Shown here: one piece after another, positions 16,055 through 24,471 of the stretch
Numbering within the stretch: position 1 is the first letter of the stretch
Layout of the letters: every line of letters begins with the position of its first letter
DNA from: Bacillota bacterium
Lineage (GTDB): Bacteria; Bacillota; Sulfobacillia; JAJZYS01; JAJYTV01
Assembly (NCBI GenBank): GCA_021793215.1
Contig: JAJYTE010000030.1
Coordinates: forward strand, 1 to 34,671
Reading direction: 5' to 3'
DNA: 34,671 bases
The notes under the pieces: model-generated
The model's input: only the letters and a program-made list of their open reading frames with translations
Databases searched by the model: none
What the model was told of the DNA's origin: nothing
Translations under genes and position numbers: made by a program

Positions 16055-17671
16055 CTATGCCCTGCGCTGGGTCGAGAGCGCAAGGAGGCCGCACGCGATC
16101 GCGGCGGCCACCAGGATGTCCCGCCAGACCGGCAGGCTGCCGCCGACGAGGGCGGCGGAGAGCGCGGCGAACCCGCCGACCGTCACGTAGGTCAGGGCAC
16201 GCAGGGCGTTTCGGCCACGCGCAAGCTCCTTGCGCAGAGGCTCGAAGTCGATCGGGACGCGGTACTCATTGCGATCCAGGCGCTGAAGGATCCGCAGCGC
16301 CTGCTGCAGCGGCTCCACGGCCCGGCGCAGGACTCCCTGGACCACGTCGCGGGAGCCGCCGCCCGGCAACGTGCCTGCCGTGTACCTACCCGCACCGTCC
16401 ATCAGCATGCGCACGAAATTCTCGCCCGGCGCAAGCCCCGCGACGATCCCTGAGAGTATGCCGAGTGCTCGTCCAAGGAATGTGTAGCGCGCAGGGATCT
16501 GGAAGGGCTGCTCGTAGAGGAAGTCGCGGATCTCTCGGACGAAGGCCTCGACCTCCGGGCCGCTCGCGCGGTAGAACGTCGTGCCGAGCATCCTGTCAAG
16601 GAGGTAGCCGAACGCCCGCCGCAGCTTCTCGAGGTCTGCGGTCGGCCGCACGAAACCGAGCTCGACGAGCCCAGCGACGGCGTCGTCCAGGTTCTTCGCG
16701 ATGATGCCGCGCACGAGCTTGCGCAGCGCCGCCTGGTCCTTCGGACGCATCTCGCCCATCATGCCGAAGTCCACGTAGACGATGCCGCCGTTCGGCTGCA
16801 CGAAGAGGTTGCCCGGATGCGGATCGGCGTGGAAGAACCCGTCGACCAGCCACTGCTTCATGTAGCTGCGGATCAAGAGGTTGGCGAGCTTCTTGCGGTC
16901 GATCCCGGCCTGATCGAGCTCCGTGATCTGGTCCGGTTTCATCCCCTCGATGAACTGCATCACGAGCACGCCGGGCCGCGTGAGGTCCTTGTAGATGCGC
17001 GGCGCCCCGATCATCGGCTCGTCCTTGAAGTTCTCCGCGAAGCGCTCGGCGCGCGATGCCTCGCCGAATACGTCGAGTTCCTGCTCCGTGACGTCGCGCA
17101 TCTCCTGCCAGATCGCCATGAGGTCGAACCGCTTGCCCCAGCTCGTCCAGCGCACGGCCCAGCCCACGGCGATCCGCACGGCGTCGAGGTCGATGCGCAC
17201 GGAACTGCCGATCCCTGGCCGCAGGACCTTCACGGCGACCTCGCCGCCGCCTTGGAGGCGCGCACGGTGCACCTGGGCGAGCGACGCCGACGCCGACGGC
17301 TCGCGCGCCACGTCGGAGAAGACGTCCGGAACGTAGCGGCTGCCGTACGCCTCCCGCAGGACCGCGTCCACTGCACCCCAGGAGATCGGCGGAACAACGT
17401 CCTGCAGTTCGCCCAGTTCCTGCGTGAACTCCTCCGGCAGCACGTCCGCACGCGTCGAGAGGAACTGCCCGAGCTTGATGAGCATGCCGCCTTGGCGCGA
17501 GGCGGCGACGCGGAGGCGGCGCCCCTCTGCGGCCCAGAGGGCGCGTTCCGCCTTGCGTTGCTCCTCCTCGTCCCGGAACCGGCTGGTGACGCGCGCGAGC
17601 CAGATGGCCCGCGCTGCGGCTCCAGCCGCGAGCCGCAGCACGACCGCGGTGCGGCCGATGCGGCTATCCAA
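16055..17671 (-). CDS. ABC1/UbiB family kinase-like protein
   Basis: A 538-residue atypical protein-kinase-like ATPase. Family signatures are IKLGQFLSTRADVLP (KxGQ, residues 66-69), SASASLAQVH, VAVKVLRPG (ATP-lysine), FFHADPHPGN (catalytic loop) and VDFGMMG (metal-binding DFG). Two membrane helices end the protein (about 490-535), as in UbiB. UbiB supports ubiquinone synthesis in proteobacteria; in quinone-poor or menaquinone organisms the role of this family is unclear. The TTG start has only a weak ribosome site, and lies 14 bases after the small upstream gene, suggesting coupling. Confidence 0.92.
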   Translation of the reverse strand: MDSRIGRTAVVLRLAAGAAARAIWLARVTSRFRDEEEQRKAERALWAAEGRRLRVAASRQGGMLIKLGQFLSTRADVLPEEFTQELGELQDVVPPISWGAVDAVLREAYGSRYVPDVFSDVAREPSASASLAQVHRARLQGGGEVAVKVLRPGIGSSVRIDLDAVRIAVGWAVRWTSWGKRFDLMAIWQEMRDVTEQELDVFGEASRAERFAENFKDEPMIGAPRIYKDLTRPGVLVMQFIEGMKPDQITELDQAGIDRKKLANLLIRSYMKQWLVDGFFHADPHPGNLFVQPNGGIVYVDFGMMGEMRPKDQAALRKLVRGIIAKNLDDAVAGLVELGFVRPTADLEKLRRAFGYLLDRMLGTTFYRASGPEVEAFVREIRDFLYEQPFQIPARYTFLGRALGILSGIVAGLAPGENFVRMLMDGAGRYTAGTLPGGGSRDVVQGVLRRAVEPLQQALRILQRLDRNEYRVPIDFEPLRKELARGRNALRALTYVTVGGFAALSAALVGGSLPVWRDILVAAAIACGLLALSTQRRA

Positions 17672-17685
17672 GGCGCACCCGAGGA

Positions 17686-17904
17686 CTACTCACCCGTCGG
17701 CGCGCCCTGCTCTTCCTCGTCATCCTCCGCGTCGGCGCTCGCGATCGCGTCGGCGATCCGGTGCAGCCGGCGCGCCGCGCGCCGACGCGCGCGACGGATG
17801 CGATCCGCATCATCGCGGCCCTCGGCGCCCGATCCGCGACACCGGCCGCCTGCACCGAGCAGGAACCCGAACCCGATCAGCTTGAGGATCCACTTGAGCA
17901 GCAT
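17686..17904 (-). CDS. Small single-pass membrane protein upstream of ubiB-like gene
   Basis: A 72-residue protein with an N-terminal hydrophobic segment (LLKWILKLIGFGFLLGAGG), an arginine-rich middle (RIRRARRRAARRLHRI) and an acidic tail (DAEDDEEEQ). I do not recognise it. AAAGGGG lies 7 bases before the ATG and a good promoter precedes it, and the next gene begins 14 bases after its stop, so it is probably a genuine partner of the UbiB-like protein. Confidence 0.6.
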   Translation of the reverse strand: MLLKWILKLIGFGFLLGAGGRCRGSGAEGRDDADRIRRARRRAARRLHRIADAIASADAEDDEEEQGAPTGE

Positions 17905-17935
17905 CCGAATGCCCCTTTCCCCATCCTACCTAGAA

Positions 17936-17963
17936 AGACTACCACCGCGAGTATGCTTGGCAA
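17936..17963 (-). promoter_or_regulatory. Promoter of the small protein-ubiB-hydrolase operon
   Basis: On the minus strand TTGCCA (17963-17958), 16 bases, then TAGTCT (17941-17936), which also carries the TGG extension (TGGTAGTCT). The predicted leader is about 25 bases. Confidence 0.55.
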
Positions 17964-18059
17964 GTGCCGTGGCGCGAAGAGCCCCGCAGCGCGACGAGCG
18001 GAAGGGCGATGGGCGTCCTCGGCGAGCGAATCGTGTCCACGATGCATGCAGCCGCACTC

Positions 18060-18089
18060 TTGCACGACACACCTTTCTTCACGTATACC
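18060..18089 (+). promoter_or_regulatory. Promoter of the redoxin-groES operon
   Basis: TTGCAC (18060-18065), 18 bases and TATACC (18084-18089). The -10 lies inside the palindrome at 18083-18102, so a bound repressor would block it. Confidence 0.5.
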
Positions 18090-18102
18090 CTATGGAGTAT
18101 AC
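18083..18102. promoter_or_regulatory. CsoR-like palindromic operator
   Basis: GTATAC-N8-GTATAC is a near-perfect 20-bp palindrome. Its core ATACCCTATGGAGTAT resembles the ATACCC...GGGTAT operators of the CsoR/CstR family, which sense copper or persulfide. No csoR gene is present in the window. Confidence 0.45.
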
Positions 18103-18133
18103 TCGACCCGCAACGACTGGAGGTGAGCGAGAA

Positions 18134-18370
18134 GTGGCTGTGCTCGTCTACACCACGCCAACCTGCCCGCATTGCCGCGCGGCGAAGCGCTTCCTGGCCG
18201 AGCGCCACATCCCCTTCCGTGAGGTGGACGTCGCCCGCAACGCCGCCGCCGCGGCGCAGCTGCGCCTGAGGTCTGGGCAGACCGGCGTACCGGTGATCGA
18301 CGTGAACGGGCAGGTGATCGTTGGCTTCGACCAGCCTAGGCTCGTGCGGGCGCTTGGCATTCGCAGCTGA
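18134..18370 (+). CDS. Glutaredoxin-like thiol protein (NrdH/UXX-star type)
   Basis: A 78-residue thioredoxin-fold redoxin. It has VYTTPTCPHCRAAKRFL with the redox pair Cys11-Cys14 (CPHC), FREVDV and the cis-proline loop TGVPVIDVNGQVIVGFD. This pattern is that of small glutaredoxin-like proteins often found with CsoR-type regulators in Firmicutes. GTG 18134 has an excellent GGAGGTGA 7 bases upstream. groES follows after 19 bases, probably in the same transcript. It probably reduces protein disulfides or handles persulfides or metals; the target is unknown. Confidence 0.85.
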   Translation: MAVLVYTTPTCPHCRAAKRFLAERHIPFREVDVARNAAAAAQLRLRSGQTGVPVIDVNGQVIVGFDQPRLVRALGIRS

Positions 18371-18389
18371 TACCTGAGGAGGCATCTAC

Positions 18390-18662
18390 ATGACGATCGC
18401 TCCGCTCGACGATCGGGTGCTCGTCCGCCCGGTGCAGCAGGATGAGAGGACCGCTTCCGGCATTATCCTGCCAGACACGGCGCAGGAGAAACCGCAGCAG
18501 GGTGTCGTGGTCGCCGTCGGCACCGATGAGGACCTGCGCGGCGTCCTCGCCGCGGGAGACGAGGTGCTGTTCACGAAGTACGGCGGCTCCGAGGTTAAGC
18601 TCGACGGCGTGGCGCACGTGATCCTTCAGCGGCAGGACATCCTCGGCAAGGTCGTCCGCTGA
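18390..18662 (+). CDS. groES: Co-chaperonin GroES
   Basis: GroES caps the GroEL chamber. The 90-residue protein has the standard order: APLDDRVLVRPV, the mobile loop ERTASGIILPD that docks to GroEL, GVVVAVG, GDEVLFTKYGGSEVKLDG and the C-terminal ILGKV. GAGGAGG lies 6 bases before the ATG. Unlike most bacteria there is no groEL after it: a terminator follows and then murE. No CIRCE element is seen. It appears to be the second gene of the redoxin operon. Confidence 0.94.
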   Translation: MTIAPLDDRVLVRPVQQDERTASGIILPDTAQEKPQQGVVVAVGTDEDLRGVLAAGDEVLFTKYGGSEVKLDGVAHVILQRQDILGKVVR

Positions 18663-18682
18663 CGCGCAGGACCGAAGGCATG

Positions 18683-18712
18683 GAGGAGGCCGGGCGTTCG
18701 CCCGGCCTCCTC
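18683..18712 (+). terminator. Hairpin terminator after groES
   Basis: A 13-bp GC-rich stem (GAGGAGGCCGGGC and complement) with a 4-base loop lies 20 bases after the groES stop. The following bases include only short T runs. Confidence 0.75.
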
Positions 18713-18740
18713 ACTTCTCGCTAATGGTCGAGTGCTACTC

Positions 18741-18749
18741 TGGTACAGT
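18741..18749 (+). promoter_or_regulatory. Candidate extended -10 promoter of murE
   Basis: TGGTACAGT fits the TGn-TAnnnT form, 27 bases before the murE start, just after the groES terminator. No clear -35 is present. Confidence 0.4.
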
Positions 18750-18776
18750 GGGCATATTGGAGGCAAGGGGTGTCCA

Positions 18777-20249
18777 TTGGCCAAGCTGAATGATCTGCTG
18801 CGGGCTATGCGCAGCCACAGTCTCGATGGAACGCGCGTCGCCGGCGTCACCGACCGTTCGTTCGACGTACGGCCGGGTTACGTTTTCGTGGCTCGACAGG
18901 GCCAACGGGTGGACGGCTCGCGGTACGCCCAGGATGCGGTGAGTCGGGGCGCCCTTGCCGTGGTCGCCGAGGTCCCGCTGTCGCTGAGCGTTCCAGTCGT
19001 CGAGGTCGAGAACGCCGTCCTGGCTCTGGGCCAGCTCGCGGCAGCCTTCTACGGCGAGCCCGCCAACCTGCTCAAGATGATCGGCATTACCGGAACGAAC
19101 GGCAAGACCACGACGGCCGCCCTCGTCACAAGCGCGCTGCGCGCCGCGGGTCACCGCGTTGGCACGCTGGGCACACTGGGTGCGCAACTCGACGGCGAGA
19201 TCGTCCGGACGCTGGGTCTGACGACCCCCGCAGCGCCAGACCTTCAGGCCTCCCTGCGCGAACTCCTGGACTACGGGGCATCCCACGCGGTGATGGAAGT
19301 CTCCTCGCATGCCCTGCGCCAGGGCAGAACGGCGGGGTGCAGCTTCGACGCCGGAGTCTTCACGAACCTGACGCGCGATCACACCGACTACCACGGCGAC
19401 ATGCAGCACTACCTCGAGGCCAAGGGCCTGCTCTTCGAGGGCCTCGGCGAAGGAGGACGCAAGGCTGTCGCCGTGCTGAACAGCGACAGCCCGGCCTTCT
19501 CGTACCTGCGCGGCGTGACGCGCGTACCCATCCGCACGTTCGGCAAGAACGCCGACGTCTCGCTCGTCTCGTGCGAAGACAACGGCCTCCAGGGCAGCTT
19601 CGTGACGCTGCGCATCGACGGCGAGAGGCACGGCTTCAGCCTCGCGCTGCCCGGCGCCCACAACGTCGAGAACGCGATGGCTGCTGCCGCGGTCGTCACG
19701 GCGCTCGGCGTGCCCGCAGACGTCGCGGTCCGCGGGCTCGCCGCGCTGCGTCATGTCGCTGGACGGCTGCAGGTGATCGAGGACATCGGGCGCCCCTACC
19801 GCATCGTCATCGACTACGCCCACAACCCCGCCGGCCTCGTCCAACTGCTGCGCCTCGCGCGCCGCGCCACGCCCGGGCGCGTGATCGCCGTCTTCGGAGG
19901 GCGCGGAGAGCGCGACCGCGGCAAGCGCCCGCTGATGGGCGCGATCGCCGCCGCCCTGGCGGATCACGTGATCGTCACGATCGACAACCCGCGCAGCGAG
20001 GATCCGACGCAGACGGCGCAGGAAGTGGCGCAGGGCGCCGAGGCGAGCGGAGTTCCCACCGAGATCGTGCTCGACCGCTACGAAGCGATCGGCCGCGCCA
20101 TGGCCCTCGCGCAGGCGGGCGATACCATCACGATCTCCGGCAAGGGCGGCGAGTTGTGGGACGAGCAGCACCAGGGCAATGCCATGACGGACGAGCAGGC
20201 GGTGCGCCAGCTCGCGGACGATGCGGCTGCATCCGGCTCAAGTGCCTAG
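18777..20249 (+). CDS. murE: UDP-MurNAc-tripeptide synthetase, probably meso-DAP-adding
   Basis: MurE adds the third residue to the peptidoglycan stem peptide. In 490 residues it shows the N-terminal domain (VTDRSFDVRPGYVFVA), the ATP loop GITGTNGKTTT at 103-113, SSHALRQGR, FTNLTRDHTDYHGDM, the C-terminal IDYAHNPAGL and GGRGERDRGKRPLM. DNPRSED near residue 403 is the motif that marks meso-diaminopimelate specificity. TTG 18777 has AAGGGG 6 bases upstream. The gene stands apart from the usual dcw cluster, so it may be a second copy or a relocated one. Its end overlaps the convergent aminotransferase by 12 bases. Confidence 0.92.
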   Translation: MAKLNDLLRAMRSHSLDGTRVAGVTDRSFDVRPGYVFVARQGQRVDGSRYAQDAVSRGALAVVAEVPLSLSVPVVEVENAVLALGQLAAAFYGEPANLLKMIGITGTNGKTTTAALVTSALRAAGHRVGTLGTLGAQLDGEIVRTLGLTTPAAPDLQASLRELLDYGASHAVMEVSSHALRQGRTAGCSFDAGVFTNLTRDHTDYHGDMQHYLEAKGLLFEGLGEGGRKAVAVLNSDSPAFSYLRGVTRVPIRTFGKNADVSLVSCEDNGLQGSFVTLRIDGERHGFSLALPGAHNVENAMAAAAVVTALGVPADVAVRGLAALRHVAGRLQVIEDIGRPYRIVIDYAHNPAGLVQLLRLARRATPGRVIAVFGGRGERDRGKRPLMGAIAAALADHVIVTIDNPRSEDPTQTAQEVAQGAEASGVPTEIVLDRYEAIGRAMALAQAGDTITISGKGGELWDEQHQGNAMTDEQAVRQLADDAAASGSSA

Positions 20250-21401
20250 TCGGTTCGCGCCGGTCTCCAGTTCCTGCGTCAGCTCCAGAATTCTTCCGAC
20301 GCCTTCCGCCACCGCGTCCTCGCCGGCGGCAAGGCTGAGGCGCACCTCATGCTCGGCGCGCCGGCCGAACGTTGAACCCGGGACGGCCACCAAACTCTTG
20401 CGCTCCAGTAGCAGCCGGCAGAAGCTCTCCGAAGACACCCCGCGCGGCGCAGGCATCATCAGGTAGAAGGCGCCCTCCGGCACGTAGCGCTGCCTTCCCG
20501 CCTGCGCGAGGATCGCGCAGGCCCGGTCCCGCGTCGCGCGGTAGGACTCGACCATCCGCTGGATCTCGTCGTCTCCCACCTCGGTGAGTGCGGCCATCGC
20601 TGCGCGCTGGGCCACCATCGACGAGGACGAGTAGCAGGACTCGACGATCTTCGTGGTCCACTCGCGCATGCCTGGCTGCAACACGGCGTAGCCGAGGCGC
20701 CAGCCGGTCATGGCGTAGGTCTTGGAGAAGCTGAAGCAGGCGAGGGTACCTTCGGGGTACACTTCCAGCATGCTTACCGGCCGTTCGCCGAAGTAGACTT
20801 GGTCGTACACCTCGTCGGAAATCACCCAAAGGTCGTGCTGGCGGGCGAACGCCGCGATGCGCTCGAGCATCCCGCGATCGAACTGGGCCCCGGTCGGGTT
20901 CGAGGGGTTGTTGATCAGCACTGCGCGCGTCCGCTCGTCGACCGGCCAGGACTCGGGCTCCGGCTGGAACCCCGCCTCGGCCGGTAGCGGGTAGAAGAGC
21001 GGCTCCGCGCCCAGCGTGTACACCTGTCCAAGCACGTTCGGCCAGCCGGGATCCGGCATGAGGATGCGGTCCGAAGGCCCCAGGACGCTGGCGAGCGACG
21101 CGTAGAGCGCGCCGACGCCGCCATGCGTGACGAAGACCTGGTCCGCGTCGACGCGTACGCGGTTCACGCGCTCCAGCTTCCGCGCGATCTCGCGCTTGAG
21201 ATCCGCTGGCCCGTCGGTCGGCGTGTAGACGATGCGCTCCTCGAGGACCGCCTGTGCGCCCGCGCGGCGCACGGCCTCCGGAGCGAAGAAGCCGGGCTCG
21301 CCGTACTCGAGGTGCAGCAGACCCTCCCTGCCCTCCGCGAGGGCGGCCATGGCGCGGATGCCGGAGCGCGGGATCGCTTCCGCAGCCGGCGAGAGACGCA
21401 T
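20238..21401 (-). CDS. Class I/II PLP-dependent aminotransferase
   Basis: A 387-residue fold-type I aminotransferase. It has LEYGEPGFFAPEAV, YTPTDGPADLKREIA, the NNPSNPTGAQF motif, ISDEVYDQVYF and the PLP-lysine motif SFSKTYAMTGWRLGY, plus the C-terminal arginine in HEVRLSLA. This matches the aspartate/alanine/aromatic aminotransferase I-alpha or I-gamma group (AspC/PatA-like); the amino-acid substrate cannot be fixed from sequence. ATG 21401 has AAGGTG 8 bases upstream. The lipoprotein gene upstream ends 35 bases before it on the same strand. Confidence 0.9.
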   Translation of the reverse strand: MRLSPAAEAIPRSGIRAMAALAEGREGLLHLEYGEPGFFAPEAVRRAGAQAVLEERIVYTPTDGPADLKREIARKLERVNRVRVDADQVFVTHGGVGALYASLASVLGPSDRILMPDPGWPNVLGQVYTLGAEPLFYPLPAEAGFQPEPESWPVDERTRAVLINNPSNPTGAQFDRGMLERIAAFARQHDLWVISDEVYDQVYFGERPVSMLEVYPEGTLACFSFSKTYAMTGWRLGYAVLQPGMREWTTKIVESCYSSSSMVAQRAAMAALTEVGDDEIQRMVESYRATRDRACAILAQAGRQRYVPEGAFYLMMPAPRGVSSESFCRLLLERKSLVAVPGSTFGRRAEHEVRLSLAAGEDAVAEGVGRILELTQELETGANRLGT

Positions 21402-21436
21402 TCCACTCACACCTTCCAGGTTGCGATAGGCGCTGT

Positions 21437-21970
21437 CTAGGGTAGGAACCTGAGCGTGTCGGCGATGCGTCGGATCAGCGCCGGGGGCGCGTCGATGATC
21501 AGAAAGCTGTACTGCGATCCTTGGATGGTACGCACCACGGGGTACTTCACGACGAGTTCGGCGCCCGGCGCCCCCGGAACGTTCACGTCTGCCGACGGAG
21601 TGATCAGGTAGGCCGCCTCGCCGCCTGCGCGCAGAGGTGTCAGCGTCGGGGAGGTGCCGAAGGGGTGGAGTTGCTGCGTCGCCTCGTGCGTGGCGGCCTG
21701 CTGGACCGTCCAGCCCGCACCGTCCAAGGCCTGCAACTGGAGGAAGCCGCCCGTCCCGCCGACGCGCCAAAGGTACCCCTGCACCGGACGCCAGCCCCTC
21801 GGGTGGTGCACCGACACGCCGACGACCTTGTTCGTGTACGTCACCCAGCCCGATGCCGGCTTCGGATGCGGTTTGGGCGTTGGTTTGGCGGCCTTCGGCG
21901 CGCCGCACGCGCCGAGCGCCAACGCAAGCGCCATGATGGCGAGGCCCCGCAGCCAACTGCGCGCCCTCAC
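21437..21970 (-). CDS. Small lipoprotein, function unknown
   Basis: A 177-residue exported lipoprotein, with lipobox LGAC (Cys22) after a hydrophobic signal, followed by a Lys/Pro linker (KPTPKPHPKPASG) that probably spans the wall. The rest is a compact domain with YTNKVVGVSVHHPRGW near its start, a pattern common in PsbP/LpqN-like extracytoplasmic proteins, but the match is weak. GTG 21970 is preferred, with GGGAGG 7 bases upstream; ATG 21991 has no ribosome site. It lies between a glycosylase gene and an aminotransferase gene on the same strand. Confidence 0.7.
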   Translation of the reverse strand: MRARSWLRGLAIMALALALGACGAPKAAKPTPKPHPKPASGWVTYTNKVVGVSVHHPRGWRPVQGYLWRVGGTGGFLQLQALDGAGWTVQQAATHEATQQLHPFGTSPTLTPLRAGGEAAYLITPSADVNVPGAPGAELVVKYPVVRTIQGSQYSFLIIDAPPALIRRIADTLRFLP

Positions 21971-21997
21971 ACGATCGCCTCCCAGGCCCATGGGTTT

Positions 21998-23140
21998 CTA
22001 GCGGCGAGACAACTCCACCTGCTGCACGGGTGCCGCCTGCACGCCGAGATCCGCCGCCAGACGGTCGACGGCCCGTCCGATGCGGCGACGATCCGACACC
22101 CGCACCGCCTGGCGCTCCACGAGACGCCAGCGCAGGACGCCGAGGACATCCCGCCGTGCGTCGACCTCGCCGATCAGGCGTCCGTCGAGCAGCACCGGCA
22201 TGCCGTACGGCCCGACCTTGCGGCGGGTCGCAGGCGTGTAGGCCTCCCAGGTGTACTCGAAGTCGAAGACGTCCCGCAGGCGCCGCCTGTCCCAAAGGAG
22301 ATTGTCGAGCGGAGAGAGGAGCCGCACGCCCCGCACGGTCGGCGGGTCCTCAAGCAGCTCCGCGAACTCGCTGGCGCAAAGGTAGGTTTGGTCGACGTCG
22401 TCGATGCGCAGTTCGACCCACGCACGCCGCGCGAGCATGTCCTCGACCACCTGACGTCGCCCGCGGGCCTCGTCCCCCGACCAACCGAGGTAGGGATCCG
22501 ACGCGCGAAAGAGCCCCATCGTTCGCCCGTAGTGCAGCGCGGCGAAGAGGCGTGTCGTCGCAGGCTCGGCGACGGTGTGCTCCATCTGAGGGAACATGCG
22601 GTCCGGCAGGTCGTAGCGCCGCTCGCCGCGCCTTCGAGCGGTCACGATGACCCGGCCCTCCTCGGCCAGGATGTCGAGCGCCATGGTGGTCGCCTTCATG
22701 CTCCGGGGATCCTCGTCCCAGAAGCTCGCAACGCGGTGCTCCGACCCGATCTGACGGCTGAAGCGGGGGCCGCGCGCGAGCGCGGCCAAGATCTCGGACG
22801 CGACGCCCTCGAGCCCGCGATCGGCGAGCTGGCGCCGCGCGCGCGCACGCGCGAACCGGGCCGCAGCCGCCGGAAGATCCTGCGACGCGATGATGCAGCG
22901 CTCCTTGAGGCGAACCTCGACGAGACTTCCCGCCGAGAGGGCGCGCGAGAACGCAGTCTCGGACGTCGGGCCGCGCCGCAGGCGGATCGTCAGGAGGTGG
23001 GCCGGCGCAACGACCCGCATGGGATCCATCTGCACGGCACCCAACCCCGCGACCGTCTGCGCGAACGACCGTCTTTGGACCTTCGCAAGCCCGAGGTAGG
23101 CGACGAGGGCACGGCGTACGCCTTCGCGTCGGGTGAACAT
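21998..23140 (-). CDS. YcaQ/AlkZ-family winged-helix DNA glycosylase
   Basis: A 380-residue HTH_42 protein. Members excise bulky alkylated bases or unhook interstrand crosslinks. The catalytic motif is Gln37-Met-Asp39 (AVQMDPMRVV), the Q-x-D form of YcaQ rather than the Q-x-Q of AlkZ proper. Further signatures are LLSPLDNLLWDRRRLRDVF, FEYTWEAYTPATRRKVG and GMPVLLDGRLIGEVDAR. ATG 23140 has GAGGTG 7 bases upstream. It may be the first gene of a minus-strand set with the lipoprotein (27-base gap) and aminotransferase. Confidence 0.88.
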   Translation of the reverse strand: MFTRREGVRRALVAYLGLAKVQRRSFAQTVAGLGAVQMDPMRVVAPAHLLTIRLRRGPTSETAFSRALSAGSLVEVRLKERCIIASQDLPAAAARFARARARRQLADRGLEGVASEILAALARGPRFSRQIGSEHRVASFWDEDPRSMKATTMALDILAEEGRVIVTARRRGERRYDLPDRMFPQMEHTVAEPATTRLFAALHYGRTMGLFRASDPYLGWSGDEARGRRQVVEDMLARRAWVELRIDDVDQTYLCASEFAELLEDPPTVRGVRLLSPLDNLLWDRRRLRDVFDFEYTWEAYTPATRRKVGPYGMPVLLDGRLIGEVDARRDVLGVLRWRLVERQAVRVSDRRRIGRAVDRLAADLGVQAAPVQQVELSRR

Positions 23141-23182
23141 TGGCTCCCACCTCGCCGTTGGTCTTTCGAACCCCACACCGCG

Positions 23183-23217
23183 CGTGACCCCGCCAGCCGA
23201 GAGCTGGCGGGGTCACG
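23183..23217 (-). terminator. Hairpin terminator after the 23266 carboxypeptidase
   Basis: A 15-bp perfect stem (CGTGACCCCGCCAGC and complement) with a 5-base loop lies 48 bases past the carboxypeptidase stop and just upstream of the glycosylase start. No T tract is evident. Confidence 0.65.
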
Positions 23218-23265
23218 TCTCTTGGCGGTACAAGTGTTCGAAGTACGATGCGTCTCTACCTGCTG

Positions 23266-24471
23266 TTAGAACCGCAGCAGGCGCCAGCGCAAAGACGGTG
23301 CCGACACGCCGCCGGAACTGATCAGCTTCACGGTCTGCGACTGCGCTCCAACCTCGACGCGCATCGTCCCAACCGCGCTGCCGCTCGGGAGCGGCGCCTT
23401 GAGCGGCTGCTCCTTCAGCGTCGTCTTGACCGGCAGGCCGCCCCAGCCGTACAACGTCACGGCGCTCGAGGCGTGCACTGCGATCGGCGCCTGCCACGGC
23501 GCGACGACGGTGCCGACGTCCGTTCCCCCAACCACCACACGCATGGGATGGACGGCGCTCAGGGCCGAACTGCCGAGGCTGATGCCCTGTGAGATCGCCG
23601 CGTCGAGCGGTGTGACGGTCCCCGCGCCCAGCACGGCTCCGTACACGACTACCGACTTGCCCGCGATCGACCGCTGCATCGCGAAGATGTAGCAGCCACC
23701 GGCCTGAAGGGTCGAACCGGTCTTCACGCCGATCACGACGTCCTGGCCGATCCTGTGGCCGATCTCCTTGTTGTAGTTGTAGACGAGCCCTTCGGGCGGG
23801 GGCAGCGTCACCTGCGGCTCGGCGACGATCTGCGCGAAAACGGGGTTCTGCATCGCGACCTCCGCGAGCTCTAGCTGGTCCTTGGCCGAGCTGACCGTCA
23901 GCGAACTCAGGCCGCTGGCGTCGGCGTACTTGGTGTGGGAAAGACCCATCGCCTTCGCCTTCGCGTTCATCATCCCGACGAACTTCGACTCGCTCCCGCC
24001 CACCCAGTGCGCCAGGATCTGCGCGAAGTTGTTGCCCGACGGCACGAGCAGCCCCTCAAGCAGCTGGTACTCCGACAGCTTCTCCCCAGCCGTCACGGCC
24101 ACGACCGACTGGTGGGTCACGTACTCCGACTGGTACTCCTGAACGTCGGCCGGCGTGACCGTGATCTGGGGACCCTGCTGGCCGATCGACAGCGGATGCT
24201 GCTGCAGCACCAGAAGAGCCGTCATCATCTTCGCAACGCTGCCGATCGGCACGGGTTGGTTGCCGCCGTGGCTGCCCATGAAGCCTACACCCTGCACCGC
24301 GACGGCCGCTTCCTCGCCCGAAGGCCAGGGCAGGTTCGGCCGCGCGCCGGGCACCGTCTTCGGCGCGGCGGACACCGAGACCGCCGGCGCCGGGGCGCCG
24401 CGTACCACCTGCACAGCGGCCAGGACCACCACGATCGCGATCAGTACCCCAAGGACCCGAAAAAAACGCAT
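23266..24471 (-). CDS. D-alanyl-D-alanine carboxypeptidase (peptidase S11, DacA/DacF-like)
   Basis: A 401-residue exported penicillin-binding carboxypeptidase. The N-terminal helix (FRVLGVLIAIVVVLAAVQVV) is a signal or anchor. All three active-site motifs are intact: Ser78-Val-Ala-Lys81, Ser145-Gly-Asn147 and Lys250-Thr-Gly252. A C-terminal beta domain follows, but I see no clear amphipathic C-terminal anchor. ATG 24471 starts the signal, with GAGGGAG 11 bases upstream. It is the second S11 enzyme here and, unlike the one at 13952, has the normal SxN motif. In spore formers such paralogues often shape cortex peptidoglycan, which is only a suggestion here. Confidence 0.92.
   Translation of the reverse strand: MRFFRVLGVLIAIVVVLAAVQVVRGAPAPAVSVSAAPKTVPGARPNLPWPSGEEAAVAVQGVGFMGSHGGNQPVPIGSVAKMMTALLVLQQHPLSIGQQGPQITVTPADVQEYQSEYVTHQSVVAVTAGEKLSEYQLLEGLLVPSGNNFAQILAHWVGGSESKFVGMMNAKAKAMGLSHTKYADASGLSSLTVSSAKDQLELAEVAMQNPVFAQIVAEPQVTLPPPEGLVYNYNKEIGHRIGQDVVIGVKTGSTLQAGGCYIFAMQRSIAGKSVVVYGAVLGAGTVTPLDAAISQGISLGSSALSAVHPMRVVVGGTDVGTVVAPWQAPIAVHASSAVTLYGWGGLPVKTTLKEQPLKAPLPSGSAVGTMRVEVGAQSQTVKLISSGGVSAPSLRWRLLRF

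Noticed and set aside
15110-18370. Long plus-strand open frames opposite the hydrolase, UbiB and redoxin region
   Set aside because: They are antisense shadows of clear genes in GC-rich DNA, with charged low-complexity translations and no family pattern. Only the stretch from GTG 18134 is kept.
18732-20171. 478-codon minus-strand frame opposite murE
   Set aside because: murE is unmistakable on the plus strand. The antisense frame shows no start site or recognisable domain.
20238-22295. A 685-codon minus-strand open frame covering the aminotransferase and beyond
   Set aside because: Only the part from ATG 21401 resembles a protein family. The upstream part is the shadow of the lipoprotein and glycosylase genes on the same strand and has no ribosome site.
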